Below, in pieces: positions 33,201-43,966 of a stretch of DNA of 64,000 nt. The position numbers and the translations under genes were made by a program. Position 1 is the first letter of the stretch, and every line of letters starts with the position of its first letter. Source of the stretch: Beta vulgaris subsp. vulgaris (lineage: Eukaryota > Streptophyta > Magnoliopsida > Caryophyllales > Amaranthaceae); contig NC_079202.1 in assembly GCF_026745355.1 (NCBI RefSeq), positions 25,004,585 to 25,068,584 of the forward strand, written 5' to 3'. Under the pieces are notes generated by a model. It had not been told where the DNA came from and did no database searches. It worked only from the letters and a program-made list of their open reading frames with translations.

Positions 33201-35337
33201 CCCGTTTGGTTAATGGTAGTGATGGTAATGGTTTCTAGTGCAAACTTGTAAAGGCATCCCCATGTTAACATCCATTGTAATGCTACTTTATCCCAAAACA
33301 CCTATTTACTCCCTAAAATTTCATTATTATCCATTACCACTTGAGAAGGTGGTATTGGGTGGTAATGAAAATTTATGAAGGAAAACATATGTTTTCACAT
33401 CAAGTTTCATTACCATAGATGGTAATGCAAGAAATGCTTAACATATTTACACTAAAAACATTACCATTACTACGATTTAGTACCACTAACCAAACGGGTC
33501 GTTAAGAAAGGAAGGAAAGCCCCAAAGGAGAGGCGGTGAGGGAAGGGAGGGTTGCAGCTTGTAGGTGGTGTTTGCTACCATATCTGCTGTATATGGCTTT
33601 GGTTCTACTAAGCAAGACAAGCTCTCCGCTGCCAAAGGTGCAAAATAATCATATTTTACTTCTCCTCACATCCATTATGAAAGAAGCCAGAGGTAGTGGA
33701 AACTTGGAAAGGAGTCAGCCCCCCTTGTCTCCAAAGCAAATTCAAAGGTCAATTAGCATTGTTTTTATTGTTAACAGTATTTTTATCAAAGAAACTGTTT
33801 CACATAGGACATAATTCCTACTACAAACATTGTCTTACTGCACTAACATTGGAAACTTTTGCACTATCTTCAATAGCTTTGTTAAACAACTTTTAAAAAC
33901 CAAGCCATATTTAAAAGCTAAAATATATTACCCACAGAGATTATAACTCATTCTCGTCATAAACTTTCTTTCATAAAGTTTCTAGTGTGATTCTATAGAA
34001 AGCACTGATGTTCTAACATATGAGCACTGCCAAACTCCTCAAGTCCTCAACTCTCATTAACATTTATAATATAATTTCACTTTGGCGAAAAGGTGGCAAT
34101 TTCATAGCCAAGAAAACGGCTGAAAGTGTATCAATATCATTCATAACTTCAAGAACAAGATAATGGTTGCTACTCCTAAAATATCACCAGCCAAATGTAT
34201 CACAAGATAAAAGTCCAGCTCTTTCGAAAAGCAGCAGTAGATATTCATTCAACACTGAATGTCTTCCTCAGCAGACTAAAGACCACGCAAGTATATATAG
34301 CTATTCGTTCAAGGATATAAAACCAGGCTATTACCAAAATTTACAACTACAATCAAATCTAGTGTTAAGTATAGCAAGATTTATTCCTTCTCATTCTCTT
34401 CTATGAGGTGATAAGCCGTAATCGAACAAAACATAATCGATGCACACCAAAGTTGCTACTTTAACAAATCATAGGAACTCAATTATGAATTTTCATCATT
34501 GAATTTTCCTTTTAAGACATCTACCCAATCAATAATCATCTCACCACCAAGAAATTAACAACAAAAGGAAGACAGCAGAAAATGATTCAAAAAAGCAGAA
34601 GAGCGATAACAGGAAGTGAAACAAAGCTGAATAAACCACTTAGAAACAGATATACCTTAAAACATCCATTTGATTTAGAATTTCTTGTCCAATCAACACC
34701 GAGAATCCGATTGGAGGATTGATAAGAAGCCTTAAGAATATCATCTCCATAAACTCTCCTAGACAAAGCAAAATCCCAGCAATTTTTCCCCAAATCATAG
34801 CACGGTTCGAAAGTCGTACCGCCTCCATGAACATAATTATACTTCAATTTACCATTCCTTGAACCCAACATATGATTAACAGAAACCTTATTACTAGAAT
34901 CCAACACCAAAGTTCCATCCAACACAGTACGATTATCGTTTACACTGTGAATGTAAGTGAGCTTCAACGGCTTCTCTAGCACCCTAACTGAATTCATGAA
35001 CTGGAATCGAAAATCCTGGAGCAACAAAACTCCGCTTAAAATTCAAGCAAATGAGGAATTGAAGCAAATAATTAGTACAATCGGATGTATAATATAGATT
35101 GCGCGAAAAGATGGGAAAGAGGAAAACCTTTTTGGGGACATTGTAATCCACAATGAAGAAACCAGGCTTTTCGAGAGAGAGAGCAAGGCCGTTGAGGGAA
35201 GGACCTTTAACGAAGGTGGCATCGGTCATAGAAGCTCGGAGTTTGAAGTCGCCAGCTGGAATGGCGAGTGTTGAAGTGGCGGAGGTGGCGGTTTTTTGTG
35301 TGTCGTACTCATACTTTCCCTTCAAAGATGCCTTCAT
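30269..35337 (-). CDS. OEP24: Outer envelope pore protein 24, chloroplastic (three exons)
   Basis: OEP24 is a small beta-barrel channel of the plastid outer envelope that passes phosphorylated metabolites and ATP. Exon 1 is 35128-35337 (ATG, 70 codons, ends AAG before GTTTTC). Exon 2 is 34656-35015 (120 codons, acceptor CCAG, donor GTATAT). Exon 3 is 30269-30349 (acceptor TTGCAG, 26 codons and TGA). All introns are phase 0, giving 216 residues, close to the usual ~213. Family hallmarks are [74 protein letters not shown] and AESTWNFEM at the C-terminus. No cleavable transit peptide is expected or seen. Intron 1 is 112 bp; intron 2 is 4306 bp and carries repeats. No frameshift is present, unlike the surrounding elements, so this is very likely a working gene. 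Confidence 0.95.
31110..32975. repeat. Tandem duplication (751/773-bp unit, about 2.4 copies) in OEP24 intron 2
   Basis: AATATGAAATACACACTACT begins copies at 31110, 31861 and 32634. Copies 1 and 2 are complete and the third ends near 32975. Copies 2 and 3 share small changes absent from copy 1 (for example TGACGTCCCACAGG), so the second duplication event copied unit 2. Reading frames such as 31482-31769 are inside the unit and look like chance ORFs. Confidence 0.9.
33198..33501. mobile_element. MITE in OEP24 intron 2 (304 bp)
   Basis: Terminal inverted repeats CGGCCCGTTTGGTTAATGGTA and its inverse with two or three mismatches, flanked by TTAA at 33194-33197 and 33502-33505. The GGCCCGTTTGGTTA terminus and TTA/TTAA target suggest a PIF/Harbinger (Tourist-like) element. 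No coding capacity. Confidence 0.85.
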
Positions 35338-35494
35338 CTCTGTAAGGGTGAGGACTCAGGAGTTGACAAGTTGAGAAGTGGTGAATGAGGGTGGGCTAAA
35401 CTGGGGCAACGAAGATGATTCACAGGGTTTTTGGCGAGTTTTTCAACTTTGTTTAAATCGAAATGAAAATAGATAAAAAATGAAAAAAAAAATT
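35338..35494 (-). promoter_or_regulatory. OEP24 5' leader and proximal promoter
   Basis: Only about 160 bp separate the start codon from the 64-bp repeat that marks the Helitron-block boundary. No clear TATA box is seen in this short segment; the ancestral upstream sequence probably resumes at 51540. Confidence 0.4.
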
Positions 35495-35558
35495 GTCAAA
35501 AATAATCTAAAGTTTGGACCATCTTCCACCATTAATCCCATATTTCTTTTATTCCAAA
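35495..35558. repeat. 64-bp direct repeat, left copy
   Basis: Identical base for base to 51476-51539 (GTCAAAAATAATCTAAAG... to ...TTATTCCAAA). The left copy adjoins the OEP24 leader; the right copy continues into apparently unique sequence. The two bracket 15.9 kb of Helitron and Athila DNA. Confidence 0.95.
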
Positions 35559-35739
35559 CTAATATTAGGATCTGTGCACAATGCATAGGAGTATTTATTG
35601 ATTTATTACATATTTAAAGGAAGTCACATAATAAGATTGACTTAATTTTCGATATTACACAAAATCATAAAACATAAAGTATGAGTGGTGATGAACAAAA
35701 ATTACAAATGAAATTTTCAAATCAATTTATATGTTTGCT

Positions 35740-36060
35740 TACACTTCCTTGTAAATGACATTTTGTGTATTTGCATGCAAACAAGGTTCTTTATCAAACA
35801 GAAAGATCTTGAGACCTTTTTTGCTCGTAACTACGGAAACGACAATATATAATTGTCCATGGCTGAGAACATGTATTGGAAGATACATGCCTAAATGAGA
35901 CATAGTTTGTCCTTGACTTTTACTTAGTCATAGCAAAACAAATCATCAATTAAAGGAAATTGTCGTCTCTGAAATTTGATAGGAAAATTAGTGAAGTCAG
36001 ACGGGATTAGTGTCATTCTTGGGATAAATATTTTTTCTTCGACATTGCTTCCATACAGAA
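35740..36060 (-). pseudogene. Helitron helicase C-terminal fragment, copy A
   Basis: Homologous at DNA level to 36640-36970 (shared GCTCGTAACT, AATTGTCCATGG, TTGATAGGA and GGATTAGTGTCATTC words), i.e. the end of a Pif1-type helicase ORF. Heavily mutated with no open frame. It lies left of copy B, so two Helitron 3' ends stand in tandem. Confidence 0.6.
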
Positions 36061-36067
36061 CAGTAAC

Positions 36068-36097
36068 TTCCCGTGCATTGTGCATACTGCACGGGAA
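36068..36097. other. Perfect 10-bp-stem hairpin
   Basis: TTCCCGTGCA, a 10-base loop, then TGCACGGGAA. Plant Helitrons carry such CCCGTGCA stems just before their CTRR end. No CTRR follows within about 12 bases on either strand, so it is a degenerate terminus at best. It falls between the two helicase copies, where a Helitron boundary would be expected. Confidence 0.6.
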
Positions 36098-36639
36098 ATG
36101 TTTTGTCTTATAAATCGAAGATTTTAAGAAGTTTGACCTAAAATCATGATGGTGAATATTAACTTATGATTTAAGATTTCATAATCATGTATTGAGATTA
36201 TTTTAGAAATTAACATATAACCCGTGTGTTCAATAGCTGATGTAGTTAATGTCATGACGGATCACATGAACCACCTATATTTTTTTAAAAAAGTTGATAG
36301 AGATATAGTATTTGCTTTTCTATTTTTAAATAAAGTCGTTCAGTAGCAGATGTTGTTCTATTGGTTTCTAGACCCTTGCAAACTGCATGAGAACTTTTCG
36401 GTAAATTTTTTTTGGCTAAAATCATTGAACAAATTAATATACAACATAGACGTGATAATATTAGGATACATAAAAAGGCATCATCAATTTAGTAACAGAT
36501 TTAATAGCTATTTTATTCGAAAGAAAGTTAATAAGGTGAACATTATATACTTAAGTGATGAATTTAAAATTAATAGATAACAATTTCCTTAAATGTCATT
36601 AAAATAATTTACATTAACAAATTAGGCAACTATTAATCA

Positions 36640-37690
36640 ATGATACTTAAACATTTTGAAACACTTCTTCGTACACCACGTTAGTGGTAATATTCGACTT
36701 CGCTCGATCTTTATCACAAATTAGAATCTTCAATCTCTTTTTGCTCGTAACTCTTGAAATTGTCACATAAAATTGTCCATGGCTAAAAACCGACCTGGGA
36801 AGATATAAACCAACAATTGAGATAGAAAATTACCCCTGGCTTTTATTAATTGTCATTGCAAAGCAAACAACCAAAGGAAAATGTCTCCTTTGAAACTTGA
36901 TAGGATATTTTGTTCCATCAGATGGGGTTAGTGTCATTCGAGGAATAAACACCTTGTCGCCTACGTTACTTCCAGATATGGCTACAGCTTCAACGGATGC
37001 GATTACCAAGGTGTTTGACAACCAAACGCATACCATTACATAACCCAGAAGTTTGGTCAATATTCCTAAGAATCATTACCGGTGCCCCAACCTTGAGTCT
37101 CATATTATGATTTGGTAACCTAGAGTATTTGATTGTATTAAGGAATTCAGGCAAATACATCTCATGTACTCCAAAGTTTGCCTCCTCTTTTGAAATTGCA
37201 TCAGGACTAAGGTAAGTTCTTTCTTCACCGGCCAATTAGGACAACACACCATCGTTTACTGTCTCAACAATGTCATGTGTTGGCGCAAGTATGGTTGACT
37301 CTCTCTTGAAAATAAGTTGCTTCCCATATATGAGCTTCTAGGCCAGGATATATGCTGCCGACTACGACCGCGATAGGGTCATCTCCTCCATCAATTAGTA
37401 TATCGTCAAGTATTTCTACACAACCCTCCCCATCATTAGGCTCCCCCACCTCCCCGTCCCCAATATTCAATATCCACTCTGAGAAATCTCGAACTTCAGG
37501 ACCCTGGCCTCAGACGCATATTTTTTGTTAGTATGAGCACTCGATAAAAATCCCACAAGTAGGAGGTATTTATTGCAGAGAAGACAATGTCTTGTCTGCT
37601 TCCTCCTGGGACAACATGTAATATTTGTCTAACATCACCAGCCAAAACCATTACCTTACCACCAAATGACAAATCTTTGTTGCATATCAA
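36640..37690 (-). pseudogene. Helitron Pif1-like helicase, C-terminal half, frameshifted (copy B)
   Basis: The helicase part of a RepHel protein would unwind DNA during rolling-circle transposition. Reading leftward: DLSFGGKVMVLAGDVRQILHV and LTKNMRL (37496-37690); EILDDILI and ATYFQERV (37273-37470); GEERTYLSPDAISKEEAN and LKVGAPVMILRNIDQTSGLCNGMRL (36990-37235); FPLVVCFAMTINKSQG (36830-37060). These are the later Pif1 motifs. The Walker A region and the Rep domain are missing to the right of 37690. Frame changes separate the segments, so it is inactive. Confidence 0.85.
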
Positions 37691-38468
37691 TAGTTAGAAA
37701 CTCGAACCTCCCATACACCATATCATATAATTTAACTGTGTATATTGATATGTAATGTATATGTATATTTAGAAACTTGGTTTTATCTTTTTTTTTTATC
37801 ATGGAGCTTGTATAATATAAATTAAGAAAGTTCCACGGTTCTTAAAAGATAAAGTAAAAATATTTGTTAATCATTCTAGCAAAAAACGTTTTACTTAGAG
37901 TTGAGGAATCATATTAACATACCTTGATAACTAATTATTTGTCCTAACTGAACCACAATTGTAATTGGACCCTTTTCTCCACTAATAGATGCATAAGTTG
38001 TAAATTGATCTGTATACATTCCCCATATTACACAAGTTATAATCCTATGCATGTCAAAATTTGAAACAACACACATCTTGAAGTCCTCCTTTTCACATGG
38101 TTAAACAAATGTTGAACAAAAAAAATTGTTAGTGCTTGCTCTAAATCAATTAATTCCAAAGTCATAAATGTCGAATTATTATTTATAGTAATAGGATTGT
38201 AACTTGTTACTTCTCCAATAAAATTTGCAAAACAAAAGGATTTTTGAAATAGTTAATTAGCACACATATTTAGGATAACTATTTAGTGGTTAAAGAAAAA
38301 TTAAGCGTAAAATACCAATGTAGTAAACAATTGGAATCTTTTTTGATAAAATATCATCAAATGAAACCAAGTTTATAGTCCATGCTCAGGTATAACCTAT
38401 TCCTCGGACTCATTAATATGAGAACAATAGTTAAGTGCAATTTTGAAGCCATTTTGAAGTCTCTCCAA

Positions 38469-38888
38469 TCATGTATTCTCATTCATACCAAAAGTGTGGA
38501 ACTCTTTAAACGCGCCTTGCTTTATAAGATTTTTGAATATATCAATTAGATTCTTTCGGCAAGATATTTGAATTTTGTCTCCCTTATTTAACCATACAAA
38601 AAAATTGAAGAAAACAATTAGTTAAAATGAACATTTGTAATATTTGTATTAGATTAAGACAATATTAATGTAAAAAAATGACTTTAGTTACAAAAATGTT
38701 CATTCATCAAAATCATTTCTATGCTATTAATTATTCTCCTCCTCTTTGTTATTTTCATCTTTATTCTTTTTGTACTTTGGTTTAGTCCAATTAGGGATGA
38801 TTCGACCTTTGACGGAAACATATTTTGAATCTTTAGTCAGATCTTTTATCATAACAGAATCACATGATCTCATTTGAAAAGTAGACAT
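38469..38888 (-). pseudogene. RPA1-like (DUF223/OB-fold) fragment of Helitron
   Basis: Two minus-strand pieces. From ATG 38888 a 55-codon segment contains DSVMIKDLTKDSKYVSVKGR, then a Lys/Glu-rich end. At 38469-38591 the frame reads GDKIQISCRKNLIDIFKNL..., the typical second strand-helix of replication-protein-A-like DUF223 proteins. Plant Helitrons often carry such an ORF, proposed to bind single-stranded DNA. The pieces are separated by a noncoding, possibly intronic stretch and the protein is incomplete. Confidence 0.6.
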
Positions 38889-40020
38889 TGCTAACTTAAT
38901 CTTTTCTAATGCAAAATGGTTTTGTGGTCGTTTGTGGTCAACAGTAAGTTGGTTTTTATAATTGAAGATAAGAAGAGGGGTATACTAACCTACACGTATT
39001 ATTAGGCAATCTCCCTAGAATATTGCAGTCACTATCCCAATAAGAAGAGAATTTTTTTAATTTACACGTATCATTAGTAAATTTTCCCTAAAGTAATGCA
39101 ATCACTATCCTGGATTCTCTCAAACTCAATATTTAAAGGATATATGGTATCATGTTTATGAAGGTAAATTCAATATTTCATTGATCTATGGTATTATGAT
39201 GTATCTAGAAATGATATTATAAATCTTCATCTTTTAGTATACATAAGATTGCAAATCGTATCATGATAAGATTGATCATTTGACTTTTTTATTGTGTATC
39301 TAAGTATAAGTGGTTAGGAATCTTGCTCTTAATTCAATTCCTTCTATATTTCTTTGTCTGTGGTTGAAGGAAAGCAAAGCAAATTAGGAAGGTACAAAAA
39401 TTTGACAATGTGGTATATTTTAAAAAAAACCTTTGCTAAAATGGGATTGTTCTTAAAGAAACATAATCTTCAGAAAATCATATGTAAGGTATTTCGGATT
39501 AGAAGTAGATATGTGTAGTATAACATATATGAATTCAACTACATATATGTGGTATATAGTATAAACTTTGCAAATGCATCTATATTGGTATGTCAATTTT
39601 AATGTGCAACCTATGATTTTGTGAAGTCTCGAGCTTTGTGCATATAAAGGAGATTAAGATTATCAATACTTTTTCTTGATATACTTTTCTAAGTAATATT
39701 GGAAATCTAATGTAATCTATTTATACCCTTTTAGTTCAAGTTCCATTTATATATTACTTCTTCTTTGAATTGGGATGTAATGTATATATAACTAATTTTC
39801 TAAAGATCACGTGAATAATTATATTTTGAAGAACACGTAATTTTTTGAGAGCATGTTATGTCATTTATGTTTTCCAATTTAAAAACTGTAATTATATTTT
39901 AAAAAATTATTTTTAAATATTGATTGTTTTTTTATCCATATGAGCCACAAAGGCAGTACAAAGTACATGTTTAAATATATATAATTGACTATAATTATAT
40001 ATTGTGATTATAAATTAGTG

Positions 40021-40025
40021 CCTAT
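40021..40025. repeat. Target-site duplication CCTAT (left copy) of Athila element
   Basis: CCTAT precedes the left LTR and recurs at 50951-50955 directly after the right LTR. Confidence 0.95.
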
Positions 40026-40290
40026 TGATATGTTCATTATTCATCGATTATTTACTATAATCTCCTTAGTTTTGATAGTCGATTTGGGCTCTTTTGAGCT
40101 CTTTTCTTGTGGATTTGATGTGTTTGGAGCTCTTGTCGTGTTTTACAGGTTTTGATGCAGATTTGGCACTTTGTACCTTTATCTGAGTCGTGACACGGAA
40201 GTCTAGCAGTCACACAAGGTCCAACGCGTATCCAGAAGACCGCACGAGCGTTTCGGTCGGATTTCACGAAGAAAAGGCAAGAAAACACCT

Positions 40291-40533
40291 TCGCCCGGTC
40301 GACCGGGCGAACTCTCACACTTAGCTGCTACACAAAACAACGGAAGGAACGCTTACGTGCCCGACCGGGCGAACTAAAATACTTGGGATGTTTCACCCTT
40401 CATTTCCCCCGGCCAACCGGGCGACCAGACGAAGAATATCACTTACGCGCCCGACCGGGCAGGCTCGCCCGGTTGTTCGAGCGGAATTCTTCCTTCGTCG
40501 TAGTTTGCTGATCACCATCGCCCGACCGGGCGG
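40291..40533. promoter_or_regulatory. Array of CGCCCG-N-CGGGCG palindromes in U3
   Basis: Copies at 40292-40309 (perfect 18-bp palindrome CGCCCGGTCGACCGGGCG), 40359-40370, about 40407-40422, 40448-40460, about 40465-40485 (degraded) and 40519-40532, all upstream of the TATA box. The 3' LTR (49819-50082) has a similar but not identical set. Candidate enhancer or protein-binding repeats. Confidence 0.75.
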
Positions 40534-40581
40534 TAGCTCGAGACACTTTTTTTCGAGTTTTTTTAGCCGGTTTTGTAAGAA

Positions 40582-40592
40582 GTATAAATAGA
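40582..40592 (+). promoter_or_regulatory. TATA box of Athila LTR
   Basis: GTATAAATAGA lies about 50 bp downstream of the last palindrome, and the same sequence occurs in the 3' LTR near 50129-50139. Confidence 0.75.
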
Positions 40593-41410
40593 TTTTTTAT
40601 ATTTTCGAGAGACCTATCTTATTTTCTACGTTTTTTAGAGCAAAAACACTTAGTTTATTCTCTCTAGTTTTGTTGAACTTTTACATTGGAAGATTATATA
40701 GATCGTCGATTTCCTTTTCCATCGTTCTTCAATCATTTGGTATTCTTCTCTACTTAGTTTAATTTTATGAATTCTTTTACTTTGATTATGTTTATTGCGT
40801 TTAATATCATCATGAGTGAGTAGTCTATTTCTAGGGTTTAGAGAGGGAAGCCATGTTTATACCTTTTTGATTGTGGTTTGATGTTCTTCAATAATTGGAT
40901 TGAATTAGAATAATTCCTATTTATTTGTTATACTTGTTTAATTCATGTAATTGCGCAATATCATGAGTTATGTTTAGCTAATAAGAATTAGAATCGAAAG
41001 ATCATATTCATTAGAGGCTTATTACAATAGGTAGATTTGATTATGTTGAGCGACCGTACTGGCATGTGTTAATCTAGGAGTTGTTAATGCCTGACCAAGG
41101 ATTAACGAAATAATTCATTTATTCGAATCTCAATCCAAGTGTTGTTGAATTATATTATATTGATTAAACTGGTATAAGCATGGTGGACCGATCGATTGCC
41201 TAGGTTTTTAATTATTTGATAAATCCATTTTTCTGCGTTCTAGTTCATTCTAGCTTAGTTATTAATTACTCAATTTTTCCTCTCTGGAAGTAGTTAGATA
41301 ATTGATACAAAATCTGTAGAACTCCTCTCCCTGTGGATCGACCCGTATTTGCCAGTTTCTGCTAAACAACACCGTGCACTTGCGGTATATTTTAAAACCC
41401 ATCAAGTTTT

Positions 41411-41428
41411 TGGCGCCGTTGCCGGGGA
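41411..41428 (+). other. Primer-binding site (tRNA-Asp type)
   Basis: TGGCGCCGTTGCCGGGGA starts 6 bases after the LTR end, as is standard for Athila elements. Confidence 0.9.
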
Positions 41429-41501
41429 GACGGCTAGTTTCTTAGCTTTCTGATTAATTATTTGACTATTTCTGCTGTCTTCTTGGAACTTCAAGTTCCA
41501 A

Positions 41502-43080
41502 TTGAGGCCATCTCACTGCACATTTTTCTTTGTTTCTTTTATGCCCAGGTCTAAAAGAACAGGTTCTCCAGTTCAGACTGATCCTGATCTTGAGAAAACC
41601 ATCCGGCAGCTCAAGAAGACACAAAAGAAGAAAAAGCAGTCTGCTAATCAGGAAAAAGCCACGGAAGAACCAACTGAACCAATTATCTGTCCTAAGTCAC
41701 TGAAGTCTTATGGGGTACCTTCTCCTGGCAATGTTCCCACAGGCCCTACTATGCCTGATATCAAGCAGCAACTTCGAAATCAAGCCTGCCCTCACAATAT
41801 GATCCAGCAGAATCAGTTTGGTGGGCATCCATCTGAAGACCCTGCAAATCATTTACAACGGTTTCAACAACTTTGTCGTACCGTTAAGCACCAAGGGGTC
41901 ACTCCTGATCAGTTGAAGGTCATGGTCTTTGAATTTTCATTAAAGGACAAGGCACAGAAGTGGCTGAACGATGTCAATGAAACTGAGTGGAGTGCTATAT
42001 CTGAAGCATTCCTGAAAGAGTACTACCCTCCCACCAAGACTGCAGAAATAAGACACAAGCTTGCCACCTTCCAACAAGAACCGATGAAACACTGAAGGAA
42101 GCATGAATAGGTTCAAGGATCTGCAGAGAGAATGCCCACACCACAATCTGGATAAGTGGTTCATCACCCAAGCATTCTACAATGGTCTACAACCTCATAT
42201 CAAGAGCACGTTGATTCATCTGCAGGTGGTGTCTTCCTAGATAAGGGGGTAGATGAAGGATATGATTTTCTGGCCAACTTAGCAGCGAATGATCATAGTT
42301 CCTCCAGGACCACTACAAAGAAGAAGTTGGATGCTGATGCATATGCTTTGTTGTCCTCACAAGTAGCACAGTTGAGCATGAAGATGGACTCACTGAAATC
42401 TTCGCAGTCTAGTACTCCTCCCATGAGTATTAATGCGATGTCCTCCATGGCTCCTATTACTTCCTCCTTTTGTGAAGTGTGTGGTTTTAAGGCCACTTTG
42501 GTCATGATTGTTCCTACAGTCAACCTGATCCGAATCAAATGGAGCATGCCAATGCTTTTCAGCAGAGACCACACAACCCCTATTCTAACACTTACAACCC
42601 AGGTTGGAGAGATCACCCCAATTTCTCCTATAAAGCAACAATGTCCAAAATCCTCAACCTCCACCACAATCTTCCTACCAACCACCACATCAAAACCCAC
42701 CACAACATGCTGCTAGACACCATATTATCAAGGGGCTCCTCAAACCCCCCTCCTGGTTTCAATAGGCCTTCACCCCAAGGCTATCAGCAGCAAGCTCCTC
42801 ATAATAACAGCTCTCAAGAGCCTACTATGTCTGATCTAATGAAAATGATGGTTTCTATGCAGAAAAATCATGAGGAGAGCATCAAGGAGCTGAAGAACAC
42901 CACCAAGCATTTGGAGACTCAACTTGCTCAGGTGGCTGGAAATAATGCACAAAGGCAACCAGGTCATCTGCCGGGGCAACCAATTCCTAAAGAAACCGCT
43001 AATGCTGTCACTCTTCGAAGCGGTACACAATATGATCCCCACCTATGCCTACTGATGATTCATACCTCCAGTTCAGAATG
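41502..43080 (+). pseudogene. Gag of Athila-type element, frameshifted
   Basis: The structural protein. The first frame (41502-42095; the internal Met at 41541, MPRSKRTGSP, is the likelier start) has a basic Lys-rich N-terminus and the capsid core GGHPSEDPANHLQRFQQLC, KAQKWLND, EAFLKEYYPPTKTAEIRHKLATFQQ. Single-base shifts near 42090, 42500 and 42650 separate it from the later parts: DSSAGGVFLDKG...AYALLSSQVAQL, a CEVCG zinc-knuckle remnant (about 42475), a Pro/Asn/Gln-rich linker and the coiled region MSDLMKMMVSMQKNHEESIKEL...LETQLAQVA, ending in NAVTLRSG. Order and length fit Athila gag. Confidence 0.9.
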
Positions 43081-43280
43081 ATGCTGTGGATGACAATGAA
43101 GGTGAGGATAGCTCCAGAACTGAAGTTGAGCGCGGGAAAGTGGATGAGCAGAGAAACGCAAGGAGAAGGTTACTGATTCTCCTACTCCACCACTACCTTT
43201 CCCCCATAGGATGCAAAAATCAAAGGTCGATCAACAACTTGGTAAATTTATGTCTATGGTCAAAAATCTTGAGGTAACAG

Positions 43281-43966
43281 TTCCTTTCACTGATTAATTT
43301 CTCAAGTACCTGTGTATGCCAAGTTTCTGAAAGATATGATACTAAAAAGAAAGATTTTGGTGGGATAGATAGGGTTGCTTTAACTGAAGAATGCAGTGCT
43401 GTTCTGCAAAATAAAATTCCACCAAATTAAAAGATCCTGGTAGTTTTTCCATCCCTTGTCATGTGGGTGCTTTGTTTATAGATAAGGCTTTGTGTGATCT
43501 AGGTGCTAGTGTATCTGTTATGCCTTTATCTGTCTGTAATAAACTGAACTTGGGTGCTTTGAAGTGCACACAGATTACTTTACAGATGGCTGATCGATCT
43601 GTGAAGTATCCTTTGGGTATTTTAGAGGATGTCCCTGTTAGAGTTGGAAAATTTTATATTCCTGTGGACTTTGTAGTACTTGATATGGAAGAAGATAGTC
43701 AAATTCCCATTATTTTGGGTAGACCTTTTCTATGTACTGCTGGTGCTGTTATTGATGTAAAATCTGGCTCTCTGACTTTGAGTGTTGGTGATGATACTAT
43801 TACTTTTAAGTTAACCAATGCTATTAAGTCTCCTATGCTTGAGCACACATGTTGCAGGATTGACATACTCGATGAGATCTCTGGAGTTAGTTTTTCACAA
43901 TTTCTGTCGATGAATTATTGGAGACAAGTCTTGATCTCACTGATGATCTTGACATTGATACGGTAG
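43281..43966 (+). pseudogene. Aspartic protease of Athila-type pol
   Basis: Processes the polyprotein. The active-site loop is CDLGASVSVMP (about 43495-43527) with Leu in the usual Thr/Ser place, common in the Athila lineage. The second block PIILGRPFL lies near 43706-43732. It is open from 43463; the upstream linker (KFLKDMILK..., 43310-43460) is in other frames. It overlaps the next frame at 43918. Confidence 0.9.

Larger units (their letters stand above)
35559..40020 (-). mobile_element. Helitron remnants, 3' portion
   Basis: Minus-strand fragments of a Pif1-like helicase (two copies) and of an RPA-like OB-fold protein, the accessory ORF typical of plant Helitrons, occur in the order expected with the 3' end at left. 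Near the left boundary the minus strand reads TGCATTGTGCACAGATCCTAAT, resembling a Helitron 3' end (short stem, then CTAA before T). The Athila element at 40026-50950 splits the block, and its right part is 50956-51475. Without Athila it is about 5 kb. The Rep endonuclease domain is not visible. Confidence 0.65.
40026..41404 (+). repeat. 5' LTR of Athila-type element (1379 bp)
   Basis: Boundaries are set by the TSD and by comparison with the 3' LTR. The U3 part (40290-40535) carries GC-rich near-palindromes. A TATA box lies at 40582-40592, and the LTR ends TTTTAAAACCCATCA. Confidence 0.95.

Noticed and set aside
36068..36097. Hairpin as a genuine Helitron 3' terminus
   Set aside because: No CTRR sequence within about 12 bases downstream on either strand; kept only as a degenerate hairpin.
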